36,077 nucleotides of DNA from an uncultured Treponema sp. (GCA_937877535.1 CALFJF010000026.1:1-36077); one strand, 5' to 3'. Counted from the first letter of the stretch, positions 1-7,140 are shown. Program-made: numbers and translations. The notes: generated by a model from the sequence alone, not told the origin.

Positions 1-2
1 GA

Positions 3-299
3 TTTACAGGCTGGAGTGAAATTCAAGAAAGAAAACTTTTGCAAATTCTTGATGACTTAAACAAAAATAATGTTTATTTTGCACTTTCAAATGTTCTTGA
101 ACATAAAGGTAAAGAAAACCTAATTTTGAAAAATTGGGTTAAAGAAAATAAATACTTTGTTTCATATATTTCTAAAGATTATTCAAACTCAAATTATCAT
201 ACGATTGACCGCAATAAGAATTCTACAGTTGAAGTTTTAATAACAAATTACAATCCTCAATCCATTGCACAAGAAAATTTTACTTTAAAGTTGGCATAA
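3..299 (+). CDS. D12-class DNA adenine-N6 methylase, C-terminal part (partial)
   Basis: The reading frame is open to the left window edge, so only the last 98 or so residues are present. They match the C-terminal part of D12 (Dam/DpnII type) adenine-N6 methylases: an FALSNV segment, then a NSNYH motif and EVLITNY near the end, which are family hallmarks. An internal TTG at 39 is not the start, because conserved sequence continues upstream of it. One base separates its stop from the next gene, itself a D12 methylase, so the two probably methylate the two strands of one asymmetric site. Enzymes of this family transfer a methyl group from SAM to adenine. The catalytic DPPY motif lies outside the window. 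Family call is firm; the pairing is inference. Confidence 0.85.
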   Translation, partial: FTGWSEIQERKLLQILDDLNKNNVYFALSNVLEHKGKENLILKNWVKENKYFVSYISKDYSNSNYHTIDRNKNSTVEVLITNYNPQSIAQENFTLKLA

Positions 300-300
300 A

Positions 301-1368
301 ATGCGATACATCGGCAATAAAGAAAATATATTGGAAAATATTTATAGCATTTTACAAGCAAACAGCGTAAGTGGAGAGACATTTTTTGACTTCTTTGCAG
401 GTACTACAAATGTTGGTCGATTTTTTAAGTCAAAAAATTATCAAGTTTCATCTTCGGATATTCTTTATCTTTCGTATTGTTTGCAAAAAGCCTATATTGA
501 AAACAATGAAGAACCGAAATTTGAGAAATTATTAACTTCACTTCCAACGCAGAATACAGAGAACCTATTTTCTTCTCCACTTGAAACTGTTGCAAGTTAT
601 CTTAATTCATTAGAAGGAGTCGAAGGTTTTATTTATAAAAATTACACTCCAACGGGGACAAAAGACCTTCAACAACCACGAATGTATTTCATTGACGAAA
701 ACGGCAAAAAAATTGATGCAATTCGTCTCAAAATTGAGGACTGGAAAAATGAAAATTTGATTTCAGAAAATGAATATTTCATTTTACTTGCATGCCTTAT
801 TGAAACGATTGGATTTTATTCAAATATTGCAGGTGTTTATGCAGCTTTTCATAAAACATGGGATTTTAGGGCATTAAGACCATTAGAATTGAGAACGATT
901 CAATTTGTGGATAATGGAAAAGATAATACGGTTTATAATGACGACAGTATGGACCTTCTTGACAAAATAAATGTAGACATTTTGTATCTTGACCCACCAT
1001 ATAATGAACGGCAATATGCCCCGAACTACCATATTTTAGAAACAATCGCAAAATATGATGAACCAAAATTGCGTGGTGTTACAGGAATGAGAGATTATTC
1101 TTCTCAAAAATCACGATTTTGTAATCCTACAACTGCTTTAGAAGATTTGGATAAAATTGCTAAAGAAGCGAAGTATAAATTCCTTGTACTAAGTTACAAT
1201 TCAGAAGGAATAATGCCAGCTGAAAAAATCATTGAAACTTTGAAGCAATATGGGAATGTAAAACTTGAACAGTTTGAATATGCAAGATTCAAGAGTAATA
1301 ACAATGGACTTGCTCGTACTAAAAAAACAGTTTTTGAACAATTATATATCTTAAAGAGAGAGGCGTAA
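301..1368 (+). CDS. D12-class DNA adenine-N6 methyltransferase (complete)
   Basis: This is a complete 355-residue methylase that transfers methyl from SAM to adenine. The N-terminus (MRYIGNK) is the D12 motif X. The SAM-binding motif I is FFDFFAGTTNVGRFF at about residues 28-42. The catalytic motif IV, DPPYNERQY, is at about residues 231-239 and is followed by NYHILETIA, a block common to the methylase halves of FokI-like type IIS systems. The stretch between about 75 and 190 would be the target recognition domain. It starts one base after the upstream D12 gene and ends two bases before the endonuclease candidate, so all are probably one transcript. In FokI the two D12 halves are fused; here they are separate genes. 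The recognition sequence cannot be read from the sequence. Confidence 0.93.
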   Translation: MRYIGNKENILENIYSILQANSVSGETFFDFFAGTTNVGRFFKSKNYQVSSSDILYLSYCLQKAYIENNEEPKFEKLLTSLPTQNTENLFSSPLETVASYLNSLEGVEGFIYKNYTPTGTKDLQQPRMYFIDENGKKIDAIRLKIEDWKNENLISENEYFILLACLIETIGFYSNIAGVYAAFHKTWDFRALRPLELRTIQFVDNGKDNTVYNDDSMDLLDKINVDILYLDPPYNERQYAPNYHILETIAKYDEPKLRGVTGMRDYSSQKSRFCNPTTALEDLDKIAKEAKYKFLVLSYNSEGIMPAEKIIETLKQYGNVKLEQFEYARFKSNNNGLARTKKTVFEQLYILKREA

Positions 1369-1370
1369 AA

Positions 1371-2759
1371 ATGAATTTGTGGATTTTAACAGAAGAACGA
1401 CCTAAGAAAGAAGTTTTGAAAATGATTTTTGAATACTTCGCAAAAGATCAAAATTGTGGATTCTTTGGCGATTCAATCCGTATTATCCCTCTTTTGAATA
1501 AAGATAAAACATTCTCATTTACTTACGAAGTAATTGGTTTCAAATGTGCGAAAGTTGATAAAGTATTCATAAAAACTGTTTCGGGAAGCTCTAGTTTTAC
1601 AGATTTCCTCGTTTTCTATCAAGACAATTTACCGACAGTAAAAGATACTCCGCTTTATGCGATTGAGGAAACAAAAACTGATGACAAAGAAAGTCGTAAT
1701 ACAGGCGTTTATCAACGATGTTCAAAGTTTGTTTTTATTCAAAATTACTATCCTAAGACAAAACTCATAATGCTTTATGCTTTGCAAGTCGGTCAAAAGG
1801 AAAAGCCAACAGAAACATACATTTTTGGAACTCGAATGCTTTTAACGCTTGGTGTTGAAATCTTAGGAAAAAAACTTGACCCCCAGATTTTCAAACCTTT
1901 TACATCAATTGATGAGTTACGAATTGCAAAAGCAAATATGCGACCTGCTCAAGCTGGTAATATTCCGATAGCCATAAACATTGCAGAAGATAATTGGATT
2001 CAAGTTTCAGGTCGTTTGTTTAAAAGCGGTGGACTTTCACATGACCCAAATATTGGTGCATTAAGCATTATTTCCGCTGTCATTCGCAAACTTGGTTTCA
2101 AAGGTAAAATTGAAATCATAATGCACGGTCTTGAACAAAAACATGTTGGAAAAACAAACAAATTTGTTCAGATTGCAAATGTTCTTGGAATTGATCTGGA
2201 AGGACTAACGCTTCCGAAAGCAACTTTACCAGAAGACTATTGGCATTATGAAACAAAAGGTGAAAAACTTGGCACAATTTTCATTCATCTTGTTGTAGAA
2301 AATTTTACCGAAAGTTACTCAATTTTTGAAAATCATGCAGGTTGTGAAAAAGGCTATTTTGTTACAAAAGACGGTCAGCACTTAGCACTGGAAAAATATG
2401 CAGATAGAGAAGCATATAAAGCAGGTGATAAGAATCAAATTATCTTTATTCCAGATTTAGTGCTTCTTGATATAGCAGAAACTGAAGTTATTACAATTGA
2501 GGGTAAAAAATATGAGTTCAAGCAGAACGGCATTGACGAACTGAACAATTACGATACTTTCGACGAAAGATATTTGAAAGTCTACTATCCCGAATTTAAA
2601 ATTGTTCGTACAGTTGTTCTGTACGGAAGTAAGAATGAACAAATAGCAGAAATTGAAGTTGGCTTTTTACTCAATGAAAATGGAAAACTTGTGCTTGGAA
2701 TAAAAGCGCCAAAGCTTTTCAAAAGAGCAATTTCAAATCTTTTGGATTACTGGAATTAA
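1371..2759 (+). CDS. probable type II restriction endonuclease of the PD-(D/E)XK fold
   Basis: The gene encodes 462 residues and lies between two methylase genes with almost no spacing, the usual place for the nuclease of a type II system. I do not recognise a named family. At about residues 76-105 there is a plausible PD-(D/E)XK site: an Asp in SFTDFLVFY, then beta strand YAIEETKTDD, giving D...E-E-x-K, followed by a conserved-looking NTGVYQR segment. The C-terminal 150 residues contain no obvious motif. Base composition is AT-rich like its neighbours. The role as endonuclease is inferred from gene order and this motif. A DNA-binding or accessory role cannot be excluded. Confidence 0.7.
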   Translation: MNLWILTEERPKKEVLKMIFEYFAKDQNCGFFGDSIRIIPLLNKDKTFSFTYEVIGFKCAKVDKVFIKTVSGSSSFTDFLVFYQDNLPTVKDTPLYAIEETKTDDKESRNTGVYQRCSKFVFIQNYYPKTKLIMLYALQVGQKEKPTETYIFGTRMLLTLGVEILGKKLDPQIFKPFTSIDELRIAKANMRPAQAGNIPIAINIAEDNWIQVSGRLFKSGGLSHDPNIGALSIISAVIRKLGFKGKIEIIMHGLEQKHVGKTNKFVQIANVLGIDLEGLTLPKATLPEDYWHYETKGEKLGTIFIHLVVENFTESYSIFENHAGCEKGYFVTKDGQHLALEKYADREAYKAGDKNQIIFIPDLVLLDIAETEVITIEGKKYEFKQNGIDELNNYDTFDERYLKVYYPEFKIVRTVVLYGSKNEQIAEIEVGFLLNENGKLVLGIKAPKLFKRAISNLLDYWN

Positions 2760-2760
2760 A

Positions 2761-3894
2761 ATGGCAAGTAAAAAGAGTTTTCTTGATTTAGAAAAAGTCA
2801 AGGCAGAACTCCAAAAATATGGAGTTGAAGATACAGATTCTGAAATTGAGAAAATTGAAAAACAAGTTAAATCAACTCTTAATTCTTATAAAGAAAAAAA
2901 TAAAATTGCCCGTGAGCAGTATAAAGAAGCACTGCCTTTTTCAGAAATATACAAAACAACAGAGGGCTTAAATCTTCCAAACTGGGTTTTAGAAAAAATT
3001 GATGTTGCTCGTATCTATGGAAACTCAAAGCAAATGATAATTTTTCCTGATGGTGAAAAATATCAAATCAATAACCCCTTAAACAATCTTTCTGGTGGTG
3101 ATTGGTTAAATTTTACGACTTCTGTTTTTTCAACATTCTACACAACCAATGGAAAAGATTCCTATGCCCATGATATAAGAAAAATTCATCCTACTCCCAA
3201 ACCTCCTCAGTTAATGAAAGAAATAATTGAATTTTTTACAAAAGAAAATGAAATTGTATTTGATTATTTTATGGGCGTTGGAGGTTCTTTGCTCGGTGCA
3301 GGGATATGCAACAGAAATGCTGTTGGAATAGATTTAAATTCAAAATATATCGATGCTTATAAACTTGCAGCTAAAGAAATTGGGGTAAGAGAGTTCCCGA
3401 CAATCTGTGGAGATTGTATTGAGATTTTAAGTAATGAAAATCAAATGCAAAAAACTCTTAGAGATGAAAAAATAAGTTTGGTTTTAATTGACCCTCCTTA
3501 TGCAAATATGATGAGCAAAGAAAAAACTGGAGCAGATATAAATGTATATGGAAATATCGCTACACCTTTCACAAATGATAAAAGAGATTTTGGGAATTTA
3601 GAAATAGAAAATTTTTACAAGTCACTAAAAAAATCTGTAGAACTCGTCTTACCCTATGTGAAAAAACATGGATATATAATTATTTTTGTAAAAGATTTAC
3701 AACCAGTAAAAAAGGAAACTAATTTGCTTCATGCAAAAATTATTGAAAGTATAAATGAAATTAACGATGTAAATTATAAGGGACTAAAGATTTGGGCTGA
3801 CCGTTCTGCAAAATTGTTTCCGTATGGCTATCCATTTTCTTTTGTTGCAAATCAGATACATCAATATATAATGGTATTTAGAAAAGAAAAATAA
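2761..3894 (+). CDS. DNA methyltransferase with motif order X-I-IV
   Basis: This 377-residue protein starts one base after the nuclease candidate. A coiled N-terminal part (residues 1-60) precedes the methylase core. Motif X is IHPTPKPPQLM at about 140-150, motif I is FDYFMGVGGSLLGAG at about 167-181, and the catalytic motif IV is IDPPYANM at about 243-250. Motif X directly before motif I, with the catalytic motif after, places it among the N6-adenine/N4-cytosine amino-methylases; the DPPY form favours adenine. A third methylase beside two D12 enzymes is more than an asymmetric site needs. It might protect a different or overlapping site, or be a regulatory or hemimethylated-site enzyme. Its stop codon abuts the attC site that begins at 3896. 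Confidence 0.88.
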   Translation: MASKKSFLDLEKVKAELQKYGVEDTDSEIEKIEKQVKSTLNSYKEKNKIAREQYKEALPFSEIYKTTEGLNLPNWVLEKIDVARIYGNSKQMIIFPDGEKYQINNPLNNLSGGDWLNFTTSVFSTFYTTNGKDSYAHDIRKIHPTPKPPQLMKEIIEFFTKENEIVFDYFMGVGGSLLGAGICNRNAVGIDLNSKYIDAYKLAAKEIGVREFPTICGDCIEILSNENQMQKTLRDEKISLVLIDPPYANMMSKEKTGADINVYGNIATPFTNDKRDFGNLEIENFYKSLKKSVELVLPYVKKHGYIIIFVKDLQPVKKETNLLHAKIIESINEINDVNYKGLKIWADRSAKLFPYGYPFSFVANQIHQYIMVFRKEK

Positions 3895-3895
3895 A

Positions 3896-3960
3896 GCATA
3901 ACATGATTTTCAAAGCCGACATTGCACTTTCGTGCAATGCGGTTTAAAATATTGTTAGGT
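3896..3960 (+). mobile_element. integron attC recombination site
   Basis: The site starts right after the methylase stop codon. The outer arms TAACA (3899-3903) and TGTTA (3953-3957) pair, and the right arm carries the core GTTAGGT (3954-3960), matching GTTRRRY. Inside, ATTTT, AAA, CCG and CATTGCAC (3920-3927) pair with GTGCAATG (3932-3939), CGG, TTT and AAAAT around a TTTC loop. The left arm has three unpaired bases, C3911, G3915 and A3919, and the right arm has none. This one-sided set of extrahelical bases is the hallmark of attC and fixes the orientation: the cassette gene lies to the left. The left core GCATAAC deviates at one position from RYYYAAC. Confidence 0.88.
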
Positions 3961-3963
3961 TGA

Positions 3964-3978
3964 TGGCGCACTGCGCCA
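3964..3978. repeat. perfect hairpin just after the attC site
   Basis: TGGCGC and GCGCCA form a six-base-pair stem around ACT, four bases past the attC core. There is no T-tract, so it is not a clear terminator. It opens the 5' untranslated region of the next cassette. A second hairpin, GTCATTC/GAATGAC at 4021-4037, follows shortly before the ribosome binding site of the next gene. Confidence 0.6.
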
Positions 3979-4063
3979 CTTATTGTTAATAAGGTAAATC
4001 TTCCGACAAATTTCTTTTATGTCATTCGTTGAATGACAATTATAAAATTTAGGAGGATTGATT

Positions 4064-4396
4064 ATGGCTAATGAAGATAATCATGTGGCAGAAAAAGTTG
4101 GAGCTGGTGTCGGCGCTGCGGCAGGAGCAGGAGCCGCTATTGCAGGAGCGGGGGTTGCTGTTACAGCTGCAGGAACTGCGGCCGGCGTAACAGGCGCAGC
4201 CGCGGTTACAACAGGTCTAGCTACAATCGGAGGAAGTTTACTTGGCGGTATTGCAATGGTTGCTGCGGCACCTGTGGCTGCTGCTGTTGGATTGGGTGCG
4301 GCTGGATATGGAATTGCTAAATCCGTAAAAAACAAGAAAAAATTAGAAGAAGAAAATCGACGGTTGAGAGAAGAACTTGCAAAAAAGAATGGTTAA
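4064..4396 (+). CDS. glycine/alanine-rich membrane protein with C-terminal coiled coil
   Basis: The 110-residue product starts at the ATG at 4064, seven bases after AGGAGG (4051-4056). After a short polar start, residues 11-85 are almost entirely Gly, Ala, Val, Thr and Ile, with many GxxxG and AxxxG spacings. This is a glycine-zipper pattern seen in membrane-inserting and oligomerising proteins. The last 20 or so residues are a charged coiled coil (KKKLEEENRRLREEL). No known family can be named. Being the first gene after an attC site, it is probably part of an integron cassette. A membrane-active toxin, bacteriocin-like peptide or membrane scaffold are all possible, and nothing here decides between them. 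A strong terminator follows. Confidence 0.8.
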   Translation: MANEDNHVAEKVGAGVGAAAGAGAAIAGAGVAVTAAGTAAGVTGAAAVTTGLATIGGSLLGGIAMVAAAPVAAAVGLGAAGYGIAKSVKNKKKLEEENRRLREELAKKNG

Positions 4397-4415
4397 CCTT
4401 TTCTAATAACGTAAT

Positions 4416-4438
4416 GGCGGGTCAAGCCCGCCTTTTTT
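4416..4438 (+). terminator. rho-independent terminator
   Basis: GGCGGG (4416-4421) pairs with CCCGCC (4427-4432) around a short loop, followed by TTTTTT. It ends the transcript of the glycine-zipper gene before the toxin-antitoxin operon. Confidence 0.9.
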
Positions 4439-4458
4439 ATAGACAAAAAACAAGAAGA

Positions 4459-4478
4459 TGTGGTAAAATAATCCCACA
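4459..4478. promoter_or_regulatory. possible antitoxin operator/promoter
   Basis: An inverted repeat TGTGG...CCACA brackets an AT-rich centre containing a TAAAAT -10-like element, directly before the ribosome binding site AAGGAG (4478-4483) of the antitoxin gene. Phd-type antitoxins usually repress their own promoter through such palindromes. The assignment is an inference from position and symmetry. Confidence 0.45.
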
Positions 4479-4489
4479 AGGAGACACTT

Positions 4490-4750
4490 ATGCCTAGAAT
4501 CGTTCCAATCAGAGATTTAAAAAATACCACTGCCATTTCAACTCTATGCCATGAAGATGATGAACCTATTTTTGTTACAAAAAACGGATATGGTGACATG
4601 GTTTTAATGAGCATGGAAACTTATGAAAAGAACCTGTTCCTTGCAAATGTATATGGGAAACTTGAAGAAGCAAAACAGGATATGAAAAACGGAAAGTATT
4701 CTTCTGTTGAAGATGCAGTTTCAAGAATAAGGAAAACTCATGGCCTATAA
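4490..4750 (+). CDS. type II antitoxin, Phd/YefM family
   Basis: This 86-residue protein has the Phd/YefM layout: an N-terminal DNA-binding part opening with PRIVPIRDLKNT, a strand-rich middle (EPIFVTKNGYGDMVLMSME) and a charged C-terminal tail that would wrap the toxin. The start ATG follows AAGGAG. Its end overlaps the start of the RelE/ParE-type gene by 11 bases, the usual translational coupling of toxin-antitoxin pairs. The product is expected to neutralise the toxin and repress the operon. Such modules are common passengers of chromosomal integron cassettes, which fits the attC sequences on either side. Confidence 0.92.
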   Translation: MPRIVPIRDLKNTTAISTLCHEDDEPIFVTKNGYGDMVLMSMETYEKNLFLANVYGKLEEAKQDMKNGKYSSVEDAVSRIRKTHGL

Positions 4751-5054
4751 TGTCCGAATTATGGAAAAGGCTGAGCAGGATTTATCTGAGATCGTGACAT
4801 ATATTTCAGAAACACTCTGCAATCCACAAGCAGACGACAGCCTTTTAGCAGAATTTCTCGAAGAAAAAGAAAATATTTCTGAAAATCCCTACATGTATCC
4901 ACTGAGCAATGATTTGCATTTGCAGGCAGAAGGCTATCACAGATTTTTGTTCAAGAAAAACTATGTTGCTTTGTACTTGATTGATGATGACAAGAAAATC
5001 GTTTCCATAATGCGTATTTTCTACGCAAAAAGGAATTATGGGAATTTGATATAG
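4740..5054 (+). CDS. type II toxin, RelE/ParE family
   Basis: The 104-residue protein begins inside the antitoxin stop region. It shows the RelE/ParE pattern: the opening YNVRIMEKAEQDLSEIVTYI, a central helix, PYMYPLS, YHRFLFKKNYVALYLID and the C-terminal strand VSIMRIFYAKRNY. Members either cleave mRNA at the ribosome or poison gyrase; the sequence alone does not say which. The terminal R-x-FYAKRNY segment is where catalytic basic and aromatic residues lie in RelE-like toxins. It is intact in length. Eight bases after its stop lies a partial attC. Confidence 0.92.
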   Translation: MAYNVRIMEKAEQDLSEIVTYISETLCNPQADDSLLAEFLEEKENISENPYMYPLSNDLHLQAEGYHRFLFKKNYVALYLIDDDKKIVSIMRIFYAKRNYGNLI

Positions 5055-5059
5055 CGAAA

Positions 5060-5091
5060 ACCTAACTTATACTTTAAAGCGGATGTCGCAA
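5060..5091 (+). mobile_element. left half of an integron attC site (remnant)
   Basis: ACCTAAC (5060-5066) is a perfect RYYYAAC inverse core. The following TTTAAAGCGGATGTCGC aligns with the left arm of the complete attC at 3896, which has TTTCAAAGCCGACATTGC. The right arm and GTTRRRY core that should follow are missing, and the sequence instead runs into the 3' end of a minus-strand gene. It is read as a truncated site, by similarity and position after the toxin stop codon. Confidence 0.5.
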
Positions 5092-5109
5092 AATTATAAC
5101 CGTTCGCCT

Positions 5110-5316
5110 CTACACAAAAAAATCCCGTAAGCGAAGATTCATCGCCTTTGCGATTTTGGAAAGCGTCTCCAGTGAAGGAATGGTTTTTTTGGATTCAATA
5201 TAAAACAAATGACTTCGCGAAATTCCTGAATCAACAGAAAGCTGAACAATCGAAATTTTTCTTTCAGTTCTAAATGTGCGGATTTTTTCTATGACTTCTT
5301 CAACCTCTGAATCCAT
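5110..5316 (-). CDS. XRE-family HTH transcriptional regulator (small)
   Basis: At 68 residues the protein is little more than one helix-turn-helix domain: a leading IEKIRTFRTERKISIVQLS, then the recognition region SGISRSHLFYIESKKTIPSLETL and KIAKAMNLRLRDFF, standard Cro/C1 signatures. It is divergent from the lipoprotein at 5401. One of two near-identical palindromes lies four bases before its start codon and the other before the neighbour, so it very likely represses both genes. No Shine-Dalgarno is visible between the palindrome and the ATG, so its mRNA may have a very short leader. Confidence 0.92.
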   Translation of the reverse strand: MDSEVEEVIEKIRTFRTERKISIVQLSVDSGISRSHLFYIESKKTIPSLETLSKIAKAMNLRLRDFFV

Positions 5317-5318
5317 AC

Positions 5319-5375
5319 TTGCTCTAAATCTAGAGTAGTGATATACTCACACTATCAAAACTCTAAATTTAGAGC
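5319..5375. promoter_or_regulatory. divergent promoter with two palindromic operators
   Basis: CTCTAAATCTAGAG (5322-5335) and CTCTAAATTTAGAG (5361-5374) are 14-base palindromes with their outer GCTC/GAGC flanks mirrored. Between them TATACT (5342-5347), with TTGCTC (5319-5324) 17 bases upstream, makes a plus-strand promoter. The opposite strand has TATATC overlapping it for the regulator. One operator covers the plus -35 and the other lies just past the expected start. The pattern predicts repression of both directions by the adjacent XRE protein. Confidence 0.75.
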
Positions 5376-5400
5376 AGTTAAAATCTTAGGAGGATTTTTT

Positions 5401-5898
5401 ATGAAATTTAAATGCCTTTTCCTGTTTTCGCATCTTGTTTGCTTTTGTCTTGTAAGTTGTATATCTGTTGATGATTCACACTTACAGGCGAATGGAGATT
5501 ATGTAAGTGAGAGCGGTCCGTTTGGCGGGCAACATAAATTCTTGGTGCAAAAAACAAGCTCCCTGACTGCATTCGGGATAACGAAAAAGGATTGGCAAGA
5601 AAAATATGGGGAGGCTGAAATTTACAAGGCTTTCAGTTGGTTAGGTGGTTCGCTTCATACAAAAGAGGAAGTAAAGCAAAAAGCACTTGATGCGATAAAA
5701 GTTGTTGCCAACAATCGAAACAACAAGTATTATGCGATATTAAATCAAGACAAAGAAGCGGATAGTCAAGGAAATTTAACATTGGGTGGAAGTTTTACGG
5801 AATATACATTTCAGTGTGATGTTGTATTTTTTGATGACGAAAGCGTTGTGAATTTGTTGCGCAAAGATTTTGGAAACATTAATGTCTATGAAAAATAA
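5401..5898 (+). CDS. lipoprotein of unknown function under XRE control
   Basis: The start is the ATG at 5401, after AGGAGG (5390-5395); an in-frame ATG at 5338 lies in the operator region and is not used. The 165-residue product has a lipoprotein signal: basic start, hydrophobic stretch and a lipobox LVSC with the cysteine at residue 20. The mature part contains GGQHKFLVQKTSSLTAFGITKKDW and LGGSFTEYTFQCDVVFF. Nothing in it identifies a family. It would be anchored to a membrane, probably facing the periplasm. Its only neighbour clue is the divergent XRE regulator with twin operators, which suggests conditional expression. Confidence 0.85.
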   Translation: MKFKCLFLFSHLVCFCLVSCISVDDSHLQANGDYVSESGPFGGQHKFLVQKTSSLTAFGITKKDWQEKYGEAEIYKAFSWLGGSLHTKEEVKQKALDAIKVVANNRNNKYYAILNQDKEADSQGNLTLGGSFTEYTFQCDVVFFDDESVVNLLRKDFGNINVYEK

Positions 5899-5966
5899 TT
5901 TGCTTCCATCCCACTCCCATCATAGGCTAGATGTAATTGTCTTGTAAAAATCAGAATTTCTTTTTC

Positions 5967-6371
5967 TCACCACACCAACTGCAATCCGCTTTCTTCATAC
6001 AAGGGGAAATTGTGGTCGCGACTCAGCATGACAAGATTCTTACGGATTGCAAGGTGAATCAGCATGCGGTCAAAAGGGTCTTTGTGTTGTTTTTGAATCG
6101 GCAATTCCTTGTATGTAATAAAATCGTAGGAATCAGGATTTAGAATCTGAAAATTGTAATCTTTCGCGATATTCGGAAGCAAAAGCGAATTGATTCCATT
6201 CAGCGAGTATTTCCCAATTTGTTCTTTGATTGCCACTTCCCAAAAAGAAATGGTACTGACAAAAATAGGATGCTCATTTGACTCTAAAATTTCTATCACT
6301 TTTGGCGAAAGTTCACCAGTGTTGAGAAATGACCTACGTTTTTGTGGTTTCGATAAACTCAACCACCGCAC
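5967..6371 (-). pseudogene. VapC-like PIN-domain toxin, 5' end replaced by a repeat
   Basis: The frame encodes the later part of a VapC/PIN ribonuclease: ELSPKVIEIL, FVSTISFWEVAIKEQIGKYSLNG, then HKDPFDRMLIHLAIRKNL and LSRDHNF. HKDPFDR and SRDHNF hold the second group of acidic catalytic residues. The expected N-terminus, which carries the first catalytic Asp (LLDTH type), is absent. Its place is taken by about 16 residues encoded by the dispersed palindrome at 6344-6366 and its flank. No antitoxin gene is adjacent. The most likely reading is an inactive remnant made by recombination at the repeat. Translation from an internal start would still lack the first metal ligand. Confidence 0.8.
6344..6366. 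repeat. dispersed palindromic repeat, copy 1
   Basis: GTGGTT and AACCAC pair around the 11-base loop TCGATAAACTC. The loop matches, with two changes, the loops of the copies at 9775-9797 (opposite orientation) and 29122-29150. It lies where the VapC remnant loses its N-terminus. Confidence 0.75.
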
Positions 6372-6542
6372 ATCTTTTTGATAAACTCTCTTTTTCTATA
6401 AAAATAATAATTTTTTTTCAAAGCGAAAAGGAATATTTTTCATTTTTGACAAACTTTTGTAATGTTTGATGAACTGAATCACTGCGAATCATTTTGCACC
6501 GTCCTCTATTTTTTCCGCAAAAAATCTTTTATCATTTTGAGC

Positions 6543-7052
6543 ATGAATTACGGCACTATCAAAAAAAATGACATCGCAAATGGGCTTGGAGTGCGCGTTT
6601 CGCTGTTTGTTTCTGGCTGCCGAAACCATTGTAAGGGCTGCTTCAACGAATGTACTTGGGATTTTTCGTTTGGAAAGCCGTTTACAAGCGAAGTTGAAGA
6701 CGAAATCTTAAAAGCCCTTGAGCCTGCACACATTTCGGGTTTAAGCGTACTTGGAGGAGAGCCATTCGAGGAAGAAAATCAAGAAACGCTCGCGCCTTTT
6801 TTGGAAAAGGTGCGAAAAACATTTCCGCAAAAAAACATTTGGTGTTACACGGGCTACGTCCTTGACCGCGATTTGTGCGAAGGCGGCAAAAAATATACGC
6901 CGTTTACTGCGCGTCTTTTGTCTGCAATTGACGTGCTTGTTGACGGACCTTTTATTGAAGCCGAACGCGATTTAACGCTCAATTTTCGAGGCTCAAAAAA
7001 TCAGCGAATCTTGGATATAAAAAATTATCCTTCGTTTTCTGTCATAAATTAA
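6543..7052 (+). CDS. nrdG: anaerobic ribonucleotide reductase activase
   Basis: NrdG is the radical-SAM enzyme that installs the glycyl radical on NrdD so that ribonucleotides can be reduced without oxygen. The start ATG at 6543 (MNYGTIKKNDIANG) fits the family; the longer frame from 6462 adds a non-conserved leader. The motif CRNHCKGC at about residues 27-34 supplies the CX3CX2C ligands of the 4Fe-4S cluster and is followed by NECTWDF. GGEPF at about 75-79 is the SAM-binding GGE motif. Near the end, DVLVDGPF and FRGSKNQRI are typical. At 169 residues it is full length. The nrdD gene is not adjacent. The Shine-Dalgarno is weak. Confidence 0.95.
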   Translation: MNYGTIKKNDIANGLGVRVSLFVSGCRNHCKGCFNECTWDFSFGKPFTSEVEDEILKALEPAHISGLSVLGGEPFEEENQETLAPFLEKVRKTFPQKNIWCYTGYVLDRDLCEGGKKYTPFTARLLSAIDVLVDGPFIEAERDLTLNFRGSKNQRILDIKNYPSFSVIN

Positions 7053-7140
7053 AGTTGCGGGGAAGTTTTTTTTCAAAAATTGATTTTTCTTGACTTTTCC
7101 ATTTTTTTTCAAAGTGATATTCTCTAAAAAAGGAGAAGCG

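Noticed and set aside
3964..4037. Small hairpins at 3964-3978 and 4021-4037 as CRISPR-like or repeat-array units
   Set aside because: They differ in sequence and spacing and occur once each. No regular repeat-spacer pattern was seen anywhere in the window.
7053..7140. TTGACT at 7090 as a promoter for the outer membrane protein gene
   Set aside because: The only good -10 candidate (TATTCT) is 22 bases away, too far for a sigma-70 pair, so no promoter was listed.
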